The notes beneath the pieces are model-generated. The model searched no databases. It saw only the letters and a program-made list of their open reading frames with translations, and was not told the DNA's origin. A stretch of DNA of 40,779 nt, taken from contig JAAMPI010000378.1 in the NCBI GenBank assembly GCA_013054445.1, positions 1 to 40,779 of the forward strand. The letters are read 5' to 3'. Within the stretch, counting starts at the first letter, position 1; every line of letters starts with the position of its first letter. The stretch is from Cudoniella acicularis (taxonomy: Eukaryota; Ascomycota; Leotiomycetes; Helotiales; Helotiaceae). A program made the translations under genes and the position numbers. Below are positions 11,036 through 22,608 of the stretch, in pieces.

Positions 11036-12355
11036 ATGGCAGAGTTACCATCGGCGTCGTCTCCCAACCTCATACTCGACCACCCAACTTCCCACGAGAG
11101 ATCCCAGACCTGGACTCTCAACGCCAAGAGCTGGGGAGGCGCCCTCTCACTCCCTGACTACCTCGAGCGCGAGGAATACCTTATGAACATTCCAGCAACT
11201 CGAGATGGCGGTGTCACTCGTAAGTTCAAACTCATCTTCTCAGCACAGCATCCTGTTGTGCTCCCAAGAAAATCTTCCTCAAGGCTCAAAACATTTCTAC
11301 CCCTCCATTACCCCGCCAAACCCCGCCAAGGAACCAAAAAGCTAACACTCTTCACCACAGACTGGATTCTTACCGACAGCTCCCTCCCCGCCGATTCCCG
11401 TCCTCTCCTCTCCTCCTGCGAATCCCTCCGCCGACGCGCCCTGCTCGCCCATCCCTCTGACACAATCGAAGAATCCATAACTCACGGCATCGGCTCTGTG
11501 TTCTGCCCTCCAGCGTACCGCGGTCGCGGCTATGCCTCCCGCATGCTCACTCTCGTCGGCAGTGCTCTCAAATCCTGGCAAAAAGAAGTAGGAACCTGCC
11601 ACTTCTCCATCCTCTACAGCGACATTGGCAAGAAATACTACACAGGGTTGGGCTGGGACGTCTTCCCCTCCTCACACGTTTACCTCCCTCCTGCTGCCTT
11701 TGCTTCCCCAGCAGCAGCCACGAACAGAAACGGCACAAATGGCACTCATAGATCAGCAGCGAAAGAGCTCTACGATGGCGATCTCGAAGAATTGTGCAAG
11801 CTAGATGAGGAATATGTGAAGGCACTTACGTTGAAAACGGCCAAGAAGACGAATAAGCCGGCTGTGGCCCTGCTGCCAGACCACCAGACAATGCAATGGC
11901 ACCATCTTCGCGAAGCATTCGTGTGTTCAAAACTCTTCCCCTCGCGAGCACCACCCGCCATCCGCGGCGCAATCTCCTCCGGCGAAGTAGGCTCACGAGT
12001 CTGGATCATCTTCACACGAGTATTCTACGGTCCAATTGGCAAAGTCGAGTCAGGAAACACATTGTACATTCTACGCCTGGTAGTTGAAGACGAGAGCGAC
12101 ACGGAGGAAAACGCGAAGAAATTGAAGGGCGTATTGAGCATTGCGCAAAGGGAAGCGAAAGAATGGAGATCAAATGGTGTGAGTGTCTGGAACGTGAATG
12201 AAGATATCAAGAAGCTGCTGAGGAGGGCTGACGTGCAGCACGACGAGATTGACAGGGAGGAAGATAGTATTTGTCAATTGAGGTGGTATGGAGAGGGGGA
12301 AGGGGGCGTGGAAAATTTGGAGTGGGTTGTTTGTGAGAAGTTTGGATGGTGCTAA
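11036..12355 (+). CDS. lyc1: GNAT acetyltransferase, lysine N6-acetyltransferase Lyc1-like
   Basis: Resembles yeast Lyc1, which acetylates lysine at N6 in lysine catabolism. Two exons, 11036-11219 and 11361-12355, give 392 residues, essentially the length of yeast Lyc1 (about 390). The acetyl-CoA site is visible near residues 108-125 as FCPPAYRGRGYASRML (motif A, R-G-R-G-Y-A). The N-terminus has a THWILTD segment created by splicing, and the C-terminal half holds the extended domain typical of this family. The intron 11220-11360 (donor GTAAGT, acceptor CACCACAG) is 141 nt, a multiple of three with no stop, so an unspliced mRNA would also be open and add 47 residues. I prefer the spliced form because it restores family length and the conserved N-terminal stretch. 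The ATG follows an A-rich leader (TCAAAATGG). Confidence 0.75.
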   Translation: MAELPSASSPNLILDHPTSHERSQTWTLNAKSWGGALSLPDYLEREEYLMNIPATRDGGVTRKFKLIFSAQHPVVLPRKSSSRLKTFLPLHYPAKPRQGTKKLTLFTTDWILTDSSLPADSRPLLSSCESLRRRALLAHPSDTIEESITHGIGSVFCPPAYRGRGYASRMLTLVGSALKSWQKEVGTCHFSILYSDIGKKYYTGLGWDVFPSSHVYLPPAAFASPAAATNRNGTNGTHRSAAKELYDGDLEELCKLDEEYVKALTLKTAKKTNKPAVALLPDHQTMQWHHLREAFVCSKLFPSRAPPAIRGAISSGEVGSRVWIIFTRVFYGPIGKVESGNTLYILRLVVEDESDTEENAKKLKGVLSIAQREAKEWRSNGVSVWNVNEDIKKLLRRADVQHDEIDREEDSICQLRWYGEGEGGVENLEWVVCEKFGWC

Positions 12356-12869
12356 TACTTGCTCGGTCCATCTACTGGGAGGGGAGGAAGAGAAATGATA
12401 TTTTTGACATGATTTCCTTTTTTAATAATCTGGATTCCGGAGAGGAAAATCTGCTATTCACGATACCATACCATATAATACCAGATCATACACGTAGACA
12501 TACACGTCATGCAGATGACTTACGAATTTAAGACCTCTCTTTATTTTGACCACCTTGTCTCGGAAGTCTATTACCCTCTTTTTCTGCATAAAATAGTTTG
12601 TATTTGGATATTTCTTTTTAGGAAAAAAATCTAAAGGTCTAACAGGGCCAGATCTGACTGCTAGCGAAGACAAGGTGACGACGCGGCATTTCCCGTCTAG
12701 AAAAAGCGGACTAATTGCCTGGTTAGAATTCAGACGCACTGCCCTCTTCCTCCATTATTAACCCAATTCGCCTTCAAGCCCAACGGTGCAAGTGGAAATC
12801 ATGGGTCATCATTTGTATCGTCAAGCAGACCCGGAAGAGTATGGGTGGATTCCATGGTCAGCTGGTCAC
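12356..12869. other. Intergenic, between convergent genes
   Basis: 3' space of lyc1 and the unrecognised minus-strand gene. AT-rich around 12400-12620. No coding frame of credible composition, no RNA gene and no repeat recognised. Confidence 0.45.
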
Positions 12870-13864
12870 TCACTTGTCAAGTTCGTAAGTAGGACTCAAC
12901 CTTTTGAAATATTAGTTCAACCATTCGAGAAGTGCAAGGTTAGTACATACCGTATTCCACCAAAATAAATTGTCCATTTACTCCTTGAAACAAAATTCTC
13001 CCAGCCCTCGAACCCCAAAGAAAATCTCAACCTCTCCGGCTCTCTAACGCCCACATCCCTTCCAGGGATAAACAGCGGCTTGTCCATCGAGATAGCTTGC
13101 CATTGCTCCTGTTCCAGGAATGACTCTGCAGGGTAGAAGATATCTCTCCCAAGGACAGCAGAGGTTGCAATCGCTGAGGCACCTTCACGTCCTGAATCGT
13201 AAGTCGCGGAGAGCTGGAGTCGTGGGTGACGTGAATGTGGCCAGATCTTTTCGTGCTCAATGAATTTCTCGACTGCTGTCTCGGGGGAGGTCCATTCTAA
13301 GTGTTCTGTAACCATTGTGCTCGCGTCGTCTTCGTCGAATAAATCTTCCTCAGTCATAGGACTATGTCGACGGAACATGAGGAGCCATTGAACCTTCCAC
13401 AAACCACACGTCAACCCTTTCGCGATTGGTATCTCGACATCTTCAAGTACTAGTCCACGGGCTGTTGAGGGATCGACTGAAAGAGCGAAAGCGAAACACG
13501 TGCTGGGCCGGGTCGTCATGTAATGCAGTTGTCTCTGTGTCGTGCTGGCCCAATCCTGCGCGTTTTCTTCCACGATGGCATCCATAGGTACCTTGCTCAT
13601 TTCTTCAAGATCAACCGTCTTCACTCTCATTGAGCCTGCCGCGGTATCGAGTTGATAGACTGGCTTCAGCTCAATGGCAGGGCTAGGTGTGGAATGCAAG
13701 AATTGGCTGATCAGTACCTGTAATTCCGAACTGCTCATCGATTCTCCCAGTTGTGAAGCTATCTGGCCGACAACAGCACTTTGCCAGAGATGTCCTGCAT
13801 CCTGACCTTTCAAAAGTCGAGGGCCGTCGAGGCTTGAAGTTTTGAATGCTACCAGCGCCGCCAT
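12870..13864 (-). CDS. Unrecognised protein, about 314 residues
   Basis: I do not recognise the family. The reading frame from ATG 13864 (context CAAAATGG) is intronless to about 12951 and has balanced, protein-like composition: an N-terminal helical part (GHLWQSAVVGQIASQLGES), a middle with GLWKVQWLLMFRRHSP, an acidic loop EEDLFDEDD, and an aromatic-rich end (GFEGWENFVSRSKW). It shows no signal peptide, membrane segment, Cys cluster or nucleotide-binding motif. Two endings are possible. Read through, it stops at 12917 (315 residues). With an intron 12950-12901 (donor GTATGT, branch AACTAAT, acceptor CAAAAG) it gains nine codons and stops at 12870 (314 residues). I prefer the spliced end because all three splice signals are good. 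Probably cytosolic; function unknown. Confidence 0.6.
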
Positions 13865-14882
13865 TTTGACTGTGTTTTGGGTTGTCCAGACTTTGGAAAG
13901 GTCGACTATTATCCCCTCAAGCTATCCTCAGAAGCGATATCAATTAACTTGAATTAAGAATCATAATATCTCAATTCCACCCTCCAAGTCCGGCTTCCGT
14001 CCCCTGGAAAAATCGAATCGAGATGCAGTTCATTCTTCCAGATTGATGGGGTAAACTTGTGATGGTATATAGCTTGCCGGCTTACTTCGCTCGATGCAGC
14101 AGAATGTTTCAAACAGGGGAACAATGGGGGGTCGCATAAATATCAGATCTTTTAATCTTGGCACGCACGGTTGTAGACATCTCCGTCTTTCTTGGAAGCT
14201 CTTCAGTGGATTAGTTCTCGATGAAGATTTGGTGATCAAACAAGACCGGGATCAATTTATGCAACCCTAACATTGTCAACCGATTTTTGTCGCATCATTC
14301 TTCATAAATGTTGTTCCGTCACCTCCGAAGGCGTTCCAAATAAAGTCTGGATGAGCCCAAGCCCATACACTGCAATGTGATGCATCAGCCTAACTGAGGA
14401 ATGATGCATGTGTATAACGGATGGGAGAAACAAAATAGATTCGTATGCCCATTTGAATGCGCGCACTTGACTCAGAGGAACAAGATACTTTACGCATGCT
14501 TTTACTGGCATTCCAATGACCACGCTGGACTTTCGGGTTGAGAGGAAAGAAACTGCTGAATTATTCAGACAAGGTCTTAGGAGCACGAACAAAACTTAAA
14601 GTCCAGATAGCCTCCAGACTTGCTATGATGGATCTAAATTGTCTTTCCGCAATTGTTATATAAGGATGCAACATCAAAATCGAGAGAAGTTGCAAGTATC
14701 GCAAGACGATGGGCATCAATTGAGCGTGTAAGGGTGGTCTTGAAATGATCTCAGGAGCCTATCCTACGGGCCTGTTTATCCTGTGCAAACATATCTCGAG
14801 GATGATCGCTAGGATAAGAAGCGTTTTCTGACCCAAGTCGGACCTTTTCAGGCATATCATTCATGCCATTTTTGAATAAGGG
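13865..14882. other. Intergenic, no gene recognised
   Basis: About 1 kb between the 5' end of the unrecognised gene and the 3' end of the DCC1-like gene. Both open frames on the minus strand (14030-14239 and 14302-14592) lack protein-like composition and splice support. No repeat or RNA gene seen. Confidence 0.45.
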
Positions 14883-15360
14883 TTATTCTTTCTTCGCCGC
14901 TCTCCCTTTAGCAAACCTTTCGTGCCATTTATTGACCTTCGGTGGAGCTTTGGCTTGCTCCTCCTGCAGAATCAATTCTATCGTATCCTCGATTTTGGAA
15001 ATTGTAGTGACCGAAGGCGCAGGAATGAAGTTCAATGCATCGTCCGCCTCTGTAGGAGTCGTGGTGGATGGCTGAAGTATCATGATCGGATTAGATGTGT
15101 TCTTTTGTCGCATTTGATATTTCTTGTCACCCGAACCGAGAATTGCATATCCCAGAGTCGTTGCGGTAGCAGGAGAGGAGGTGATGGTAAGCCTATTGAA
15201 TTGTCAGCTTATGCGCAATGAAGAGGGATACAGAGGCTGACGTTGGAGGGTTCTCAGATTCGAGGAGGGCCAAGAGCTCTGGAGGAAGCTCCAGCAGCTT
15301 GAAAGCTTGCTGATTGTGGCTTGCAGAAAAGGGAATATCGTTGTCGTACTGCGTAGACAT
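14883..15360 (-). CDS. dcc1: Short Dcc1-like cohesion protein (Ctf18-RFC subunit)
   Basis: Resembles the N-terminus of Dcc1, the subunit that with Ctf8 joins Ctf18-RFC, a PCNA loader used in sister-chromatid cohesion. Exons on the minus strand are 15360-15242 and 15192-14883; the intron is 49 nt (donor GTCAGC, acceptor CAATAG). The product is 142 residues. It opens MSTQYDNDIPFSASHNQQ, then FKLLELPPELLALLESENPP and TLTITSS, then GYAILGSGDKKYQMRQ and NPIMILQPS, the order expected of the Dcc1 beta-rich domain. It ends KWHERFAKGRAAKKE, like a fungal Dcc1 C-terminal tail. Known Dcc1 proteins are about 300-400 residues with winged-helix domains in between; these are missing and the frame here is uninterrupted. 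Either a genuinely reduced Dcc1 or a gene with an internal deletion. Divergent from the RhoGEF gene. Confidence 0.6.
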
Positions 15361-15951
15361 CGTCGAGAACAGTCACTTTCTACCCGATGTTTATTGCATA
15401 GAGTTGAATAGTGGTACAGAATTTTCTTCGCTGAGCCGAAGACGGCTGTTTCGTGTTGAAGCTTTGGCGGGGTCGCACACAGAATGTCTCTGTCGCGTGT
15501 GTTGACAAAACCCCGTTCCCAGCCAATCAACGCGTCCCTTCAAGGGGAAACTCTCCGAACAGCGAATCTAAAGATAGTCAGGGAATGACGCTGCCCAACG
15601 CTCACTGGCGAGACCAGATCATCCTGGATACTGCAGAATCACTGCAGATAGTGCTGCGTGAGAGGTTGGAAGCACAGAATCTCCCTGATCGTGCATCTGT
15701 ACCTGCACAAGTGTCGCAGAGAAAACACGGTTGGCCTTGACGCGTCGTTTTGTTTTTCCACCTCCCGAGGACTCTCGCCCCAACCAACCAAATGTTTAGA
15801 AGCTCGACTACTTCGTCAGAACGAGTCATCCACCAAACCACGAGTACGAGAAAACACCCACTGCTTCACTCCCGTCGAGGATACTTCGCCATGAAGGAGG
15901 CCCATTGAACGACCCGACCAGGCCATCCAACGAAAAGATTATCGCGCCGCC
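15361..15951. promoter_or_regulatory. Divergent promoter, dcc1 / RhoGEF-GAP gene
   Basis: 591 bp between two head-to-head start codons. An open frame at 15453-15740 on the plus strand has low protein quality and lies in the presumed 5' leader. No TATA box or named site recognised. Confidence 0.4.
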
Positions 15952-18900
15952 ATGGTTCGAGTAACAGACGAGCTGACCTTGGCGCAAGACCAAGTCAGTC
16001 TCTATTATGCTACAGATGCCTACCTAGCTCACTTGCCAGTCCTGGTGTTCCACGGCCCCTCGACGACGAGCAATTCAACGCTGAACAGCTCTCGAATCCA
16101 AATCCACGTCTTCACAGCAGCTGGATTTCAGAGTTACCCACGCGTCACCATATCTCCGAATTCGCCCTTTTACGAATCGGTAAACCACCTGTCGCGCGAA
16201 AAGCAAGGAGACGAGATATGTCGAGGGCTCGCGTTTGGACTGTTGAAATACTTCAAAGAGCTCCCGGAGGCGGTCAAGAGCGGTCTCATCCTACAATCCG
16301 CGAACTCTCGCGGCAAACGACCTGCTTCGGCGCCGACACTTTTTGGGGAACAACATGCTGCGGAGATAGTAGGATCCATGGTGAAGGTAGAAAATATCGG
16401 AGATATTCTAGGTGATATACGGGCAGCTTTGCGACCGCAACATATCAACCATGTCGATATTGATCTCGTTTTGCCTCCCGGCTCCATCGCGCCTTTCCAA
16501 GAAGAAGAAGAGATGGACGATCACATGGACCATGAAGAGCCGCAAGATCCGACATTGAAACAGCATGGCATGTATGCCCAATTGGTCAAGCTTTTCGGTG
16601 AAGTGGCCTTCCTTCCGACCTCCAAATTGCGTCGCGCTCCATCAAAGCCTACATCTCTTAACCGATCGAGATCCTTCCTCAAAGACCAGAAAATGTCGTT
16701 GCGCCGAGAAATGGGCGAGCTGGTTGATACTGAAGAGCGATATGTTATCAAGATGCATGAGTTGGTCAATCACATTGCTGATGATTTTCGCGTGAAGGCC
16801 AAGAACCGAGCTTTTGGAAGCTTTAGTCCTTCAGAAGAGGATCTTCAAAAGCTATTTCCCCGATGTCTGGATAGAATCTTGCAAATTAATTCCGCATTTT
16901 TAGCAGCCATTCGAAAAGTTATGGACGATACGGAAGAGGATGCCATGCAAGACTTAGAGGCCCCTATTGTTAGTTCTACGGGATCTCGGTATGGGGGTAC
17001 CGGACGCTTGAAGGATCCGACTGGGGCTCTTGCCTTTGCAAAAGTGCTCATTGAGTGGTTTCCTCAATTCTCGGATTGTTATCAAGAATACATTCACGCT
17101 AGTCAAGAGTTTCCACAAATTATCTCCATGTTCATGAAGCAGCAATCGAGCTTCTCGCAACGAGTTCAGCAAACCGGAGAACAACGTTTGCGATCTGCTG
17201 TTATTGAACCAGTACAACGGTTACCTCGCTACAGCCTCTTCATCGACAACATCGTCAACTACCTTCCAGTCAGCCACCCTGCGTTGCAACCTATGCTTAA
17301 AGCAAGAGACATCATCACATCGATTTGTTCCTTAGATCCCCCAGCTGCTGACAAGTCACAAATCGTAAATCGACTGCGAAATATAATCGATTCGTGGCCA
17401 GCCACTTTACAACCAGAAGGTCGGCTGATCACCGCCGTTGACTTTGCCGAGCTTCCAGCTCCTTTCCACGTAGGGCCATCAGCAACTTCAGGCATTCTTC
17501 GAGAAGGGATGTTTCTCCTGTTCGCTGACTGTCTGATGATTCTGAGAAAATCAAAGGAATGCAGCATGTCCGCAAGAGGTGTCATGGCCGAAATTGATAA
17601 GCCCTCGGCTCAGTCTATGATGGCTTCAATTACTGCAGCTGCTGGGGGACAAAAGCGGATCTACGAGTTAACATTCTGTGGCTGGCACCCCCTTGGTGAC
17701 GTTCGTTTCACGATGTCTGATGATAGTCGAAATGTATGGATGACTTCAATACATGATCTCAAAGATCCGGGAACTGGGCGCGACCGCACTGCTCCAGGAG
17801 CTACGCTTCGAACCTTTGTTCTTCAAGGTGGGTATGAGGCAAAAGCACTAAAATTTACCGAGGAGATCGCACGGGCAAGAGTAGAAGGGAGATTCCCAGA
17901 GAAAGAAAGAGAGACGGACAAATGGCGTTTGAGATCCATCAGACTCCCCGCTGCTGAAATCAGTTTCCACACTGCAGTCTTCGAGGAGGGTATTGATACG
18001 CTCGTCGAGGGCAGAAGAGAGCCGGCTCCCATACGCATAGTGATTGATCATGACAAAGGCACAAAGGGCGCTCCAGTTGGCCATTATGGAGTCGAAATTG
18101 TAGCAAATGTCACCATTCTGACTGGCGGCTCAAAGTATAAGGTCGAAGTTAATGGACTCCATGATAAGATCTTTGTCGATGAGGTAGTTCCTGAACACTT
18201 TTTGCCAACCTTTGCAAAGAGAAGTACGAAATCCTTATCCCTTCCAATCTTATAAACCTGTTCTGACATTAATATAGCCGTCGATTTACTTCGCTTTCAT
18301 TATAACACGAGTAACCCAGTCCTGGTTTCTTCATTCATCTCGTTCCATTCAAAGATCCTGAGGGCTCTCCATGTGCAAATTGAAGGCGAAAAGACAAAAG
18401 GATTCCGGTCGCCTTCACCTGTCAAGATGCTTTCCAGCTTTCTTAGCAGTGGGTTCAACAGCTCAACAGCTTCATTTAGCAACTCTGGATCTGTGCACTC
18501 AACTCCGGCAAAGCATGCTCGTACTCCAGTATTAGGCAATATTCCCTCGATGCAGGCTCCTGCTGTGACGAGAACGAATAGCAACAAGTCTACCCATTCT
18601 GTCCAAGACTTCGAGGGCAAGGGTAGCGTACGGGCAAACATCGACGATAACCGACCAGTCAATCCTCTCGTGCGCCTCGAAGAAACATTTACTGGCTACA
18701 TTGCTGCATTACAATCTCGCAAGGGGTTCATCGTCGGTAGATCCCTCAGGAATCGTGCAGGTGCTGATGAGCTGGCTATCAACGCTATTTATAACACATT
18801 CATTGAAAATCCGTTTGATCAACGCGCTGCTTCCGAAGTCTCCGTCGAAGTCTTGTTTGTTGCTTTTGAAAAGTATCTCAGAATGGCATGGAAGGATCAG

Positions 18901-20601
18901 ATGGGCGAGGTCATGTCTTCACAGACTTTGGATTCATTACAAGAGCGAGCATTGAAACTTTATCCTGGTGATTTCGCGGATTATGTCAGAATGATTTTTG
19001 GTGAAATGGCACCGCAAAACCGAAGAGCTTTCATCTCTATTATCAAGCTTTTGGCAGATCTGCTTGATGGTTGTGGTAATGACGGTGATCGAGGGGCTCT
19101 TACGGTCGCTTTTGCAGAATTGCTGGTTGTTGATGGGGAACCTCATGATTACATCAACCTCTTGGATCGCTTGGTGGAAGACTCCGAAAAGTTATTTGAG
19201 GATATAGGACCTGGAGGAGTTGGGAACAATTCCGCTCATGGATCAGTCTCTGGAAGTCGGTCAACTCATTCCGCGACTGGGTCTTTAACGTCGAATGCTT
19301 CTTCTTTGCGACGAAGATTTGCCGACACACTTCTCAGACAGAATAGCTTCAAAAGCGATTCTGAATCTCGTCCGTCCGTGTGGAGAACTCTCAGCAAGAC
19401 TAGCCGAAGCGTAGCGACTGGGGAGCCAATTCCTTCTTCGAGCCTTTCAAAGGGATCTCTAAACCGGTCACGATCCATTGAGTCTCCTGGTAGACGGCCA
19501 GTCTCTCGTGACAGGCCTACGGTCTTGGGTGCCTTTGATGAGAGGCCTTCCAGCTCGCATGGTGGTTCATCGAGACTGAGCACAATCGGCGCTTCGCCTC
19601 CTCCTGAGGAGACGAAAGAGCCAACCAAGACTTTGAAAAAGAAGCGACGAAGTTCTTTGTCGGATCTCAAGAGTTTGATGGCTGCTGCCACATTAGGACA
19701 TAGCTCGCCCTTGTCGTCACCACCAAATCGGATAGGCCTCAAATTCAATACCTCACCAAGAACCCCATCACCTACCAAGATTCCAGTTGCAGGGGGTGAT
19801 AGGAGCAGATCCTCTATGTATCGTACAGGGTCACCAAATCAAAAGGAGAATACCCCGTTGGGTTCAGCTTCGAGAAATATTGGAAACTTGACAGAGCGGC
19901 CTGGGAATATCATGTCAACTCCTGATTCTGTAGTTGTGAAGGATCTATGGTCGGCAAAACATTCTAAGACCGTGTCTCTCTCATCCAACATCCCGACATT
20001 GAAAGGCACCACTCGCGACCGCGCTCCCTCGACCTCTCGTCCCGCGACCAGTGGAGGCAAAGCCTCGCCTCAAAAGCTTCGTCTTCAGAGTCCACAGAAA
20101 CTTCGCGAACGTCTCCAGAATGAAGCTAAGGCCCTGAGCGAGGCCGAAACCTCTCTACAGAATGAGCTCTCCAAGATTGGTGAAGAAATGGCCAAACTCA
20201 ACGCAGGTTCTGCCGTCAAGCCTCAAGAACTCGATAAGCTTGCAGCAAAAGTGACAGCACTCGAAGGCAAAATCCCCGCAATGGTCAAAGACCTGACCAC
20301 CCGTAACGAAGCAATCAAGCATGATCTTGAGAAGAGTCTCCAGGCTTCGGAGTTCAAGGTTAAAGGTCTGGATCAGCTATACAAGGAGAGCAGCGCTGAA
20401 AATGAGCTGCTTTACGAAAAGTTTAATGGAGAGCTGGGGAAGATCGTCAAGGCGTTGAGGGGTAAGGGGAAAGAAGAGAAAGAAGAATTGGTCACCAAGC
20501 TGAAGGAAGGAAGTGAAGAAACAGCCAAGATGAAAAAGGAGAATGCGAGATTGAAGAGAGAGATCTTGACGCTGAGGACTCTGTTGAAGGGGAATGAATG
20601 A
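15952..20601 (+). CDS. Rho exchange factor with DH domain and RhoGAP-like domain
   Basis: A 1531-residue protein from exons 15952-18223 and 18278-20601. The 54-nt intron has donor GTACGA, branch CTGACATT and acceptor ATATAG, and joins the two long frames in phase. Order: N-terminal region 1-245; Dbl-homology domain about 248-465 (RREMGELVDTEERYVIKMHE, and the conserved AVIEPVQRLPRYSLFIDNI near 416); PH-like segment about 490-600 ending NVWMTSIHDL; a beta-rich region to about 757; low-complexity linker; a helical domain about 875-1067 that resembles a RhoGAP fold (RLEETFTGYI, VEVLFVAFEKYLRMAW, APQNRRAFISIIKLLADLL); a long Ser/Arg/Pro-rich disordered region; and a coiled coil from about 1365 to the end. 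The exchange domain should activate a Rho/Cdc42-type GTPase. Whether the GAP-like part is active is unclear: the usual GIFRVSG finger motif is replaced by FIVGRSLRNRAG. Confidence 0.82.
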
Positions 20602-21099
20602 GCAGGTGACTCTTGTAAGGAAAGACTGTGCGCATTTTCTGTGATGTTTCAAATAGGGCGGGGCGTTGGCGCATGCACATAGGATTTGGGGGAGCGTTTG
20701 TTTATATGGCGCTGGCTGATGTGCTTTTTTGGTCGGTTGCATAGCCGGCAATTTGGCAGGCGGGCCTGTGCTGCATATTGTACAGTACCCAGTGGATGGA
20801 TGACTGACATAAGGACTGCGAAATACCTATTACATACCTACTTGTAGGCATGGATGAATGATGATAGTACAAAACGCAGCTAGCACTTCCTTTTTTTCTA
20901 TAATTGTGACGAGCTGGAACAACTACATGAAAGTCGTTCAATGCCGGCTTCAAAAAATGCCTTCTAGTCGGTGTTTAGGTCTAAAACGTTCTCGATATGG
21001 TTCGTAGTGCTACCGGCGGTGCCGAATTTTGTCCTTGTTCTAGAAAAACCGGAAACCACGAGGTGAAGAGGTGTTTTTTATAGGGGTAAGGCGAAGATG

Positions 21100-21150
21100 T
21101 TGGCAGTGAAGGGGTCCTAGACAGCAGCAGAGGGTGTTGACAGCAAGATG
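21100..21150 (+). repeat. 18-bp repeat cluster 1 (three copies)
   Basis: Copies at 21100 (TTGGCAGTGAAG), 21118 (TAGACAGCAGCAG) and 21137 (TTGACAGCAAGA). Starts are 18 and 19 bp apart. First of eight clusters sharing the core TTGACAGCA. Confidence 0.65.
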
Positions 21151-21953
21151 CAAGATCTTTGATTTGTTAACTCTACGTTGTTCTATGTGTGCCTCCAACT
21201 ATTTTCTCCTACTGCTCGTAGCCTACAAAGACTAACACGCTCTCAAAAAATATTACCCAACCTCCGTCTTGTGATCCAGGATCATCCGTATGGTCGAGGG
21301 TCCATTTGGAATCCTCCCAAGAATACGTTGAGGTACTTGTTCACGTGAGTCTTAAATTCTCATAATTTCCCTACTCGAGAGTTTCTTGCGCTGCTGTTTA
21401 CACTAGCTCATTGAACTCATTCTGGTCCTTTTTCCATATATAATATTTTTCGCTACTTTCTCTATCTTTAATTTAAGTCCTTGGTCTTTAAGTGCTCTGC
21501 TTCGCGAAGATATACAAAACACTCCAAACATCTTCCTTGATATAACAAATTATAAAAGGGAAAGTAGATTATCTCCTTGCGTTAAATCTCGAGTTTTTAG
21601 CACTTTTCACTTGATGGCTGTTTAATACTTCTTTTTTTTAATTGTTCTGTGCGAAAACGCTAAACGGTCGAGGAGGTATACATTGTGCGCACTGCAGAGA
21701 TGGTTCCAGCTTAACCACTTATTAAAAAGACTTTGGCTGAAATCTTTGCAAAGCTGTCATGGACATATCCCAATATCGTTTTAGAGTGGCGCACTGGCGA
21801 GCGGCTGACCTGCTTATAGTACCAGTAAAATCCTCGCGGAAGAGTAGCAAGAGATAGTTGAGCACAATGGAGAAGATTTTTCGGGACATAGAGAATGTGT
21901 GAAGGGATATCGATTAGGCTTTTGAGCGTTATTAGATGTAAATTGCAAAGGGT

Positions 21954-21989
21954 TTGACAGTGAAGAGGGACTTGACAGCAGTAAAGGTG
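21954..21989 (+). repeat. 18-bp repeat cluster 2 (two copies)
   Basis: Copies at 21954 (TTGACAGTGAAGAG) and 21972 (TTGACAGCAGTAAAG), exactly 18 bp apart. It lies about 0.85 kb from cluster 1. Confidence 0.65.
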
Positions 21990-22069
21990 AAAATAAATTG
22001 TCGGCAAAACAGGTGTTCCTCGAATCCTGGAGACGGGAAAATATAATCTTACAAAGGTATGGCCGGTCA

Positions 22070-22315
22070 CTAACCAAGGAATCCCAGTGAGAAACACGAA
22101 GTTGCTCTTGTATACAGCGCCTTGATCTCTTTACGGGCCAGAAGCCCAGGGGTGAGTTCCGGGTTTTCTGGCAACTCCAATGTGAAATTTCGTAACTCTA
22201 TTCTGAGAGATTTTTCTAAGTGTTCAACAATAATTGCAGTTAGTGGACACTCTGCCTCTGCGTTTTTGAAATTATAGTAGGCTAGTGCGTAATAACTAGG
22301 ATTTCCTATAAACAT
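22070..22315 (-). other. Possible orphan ORF, 81 codons
   Basis: The only frame in the gene desert with fairly protein-like composition: an ATG start, a helical charged middle (VEHLEKSLRIELRNFTLELP) and a hydrophobic end. It is short, has no recognised family and no splice support, and sits between repeat clusters 2 and 3. It could be a decayed exon, a small gene, or chance. Confidence 0.2.
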
Positions 22316-22608
22316 TGTAAAGGGTGATCTTTGGTTACGAGTTCAATCAACTGAGATGAAATTCATGGTCAACTAGTCGACATCTCAAAAAGGATCTTCT
22401 CTTCCCTATATTTTTGTTCAGCGGCATTACCGTCAACGACTGCAAAGACAGAAAAAGAGGCGAAAGGCCGAGCTTGAAGTGTTGGGGAAGTTTGTGTTGC
22501 TTTGGGGTTAGGCGTTGAGTGGAACTTTTTGAGGATTTGAGGTACAAACTTGGAAGTTCGAACAGGGAAAGATGAAATTGACGGTAGAGTGTGATGGTAG
22601 GATAGAAG

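Noticed and set aside
19266..19778. 170-codon minus-strand frame inside the RhoGEF-GAP gene
   Set aside because: Antisense shadow of a Ser/Arg-rich coding region; no motif or splice support.
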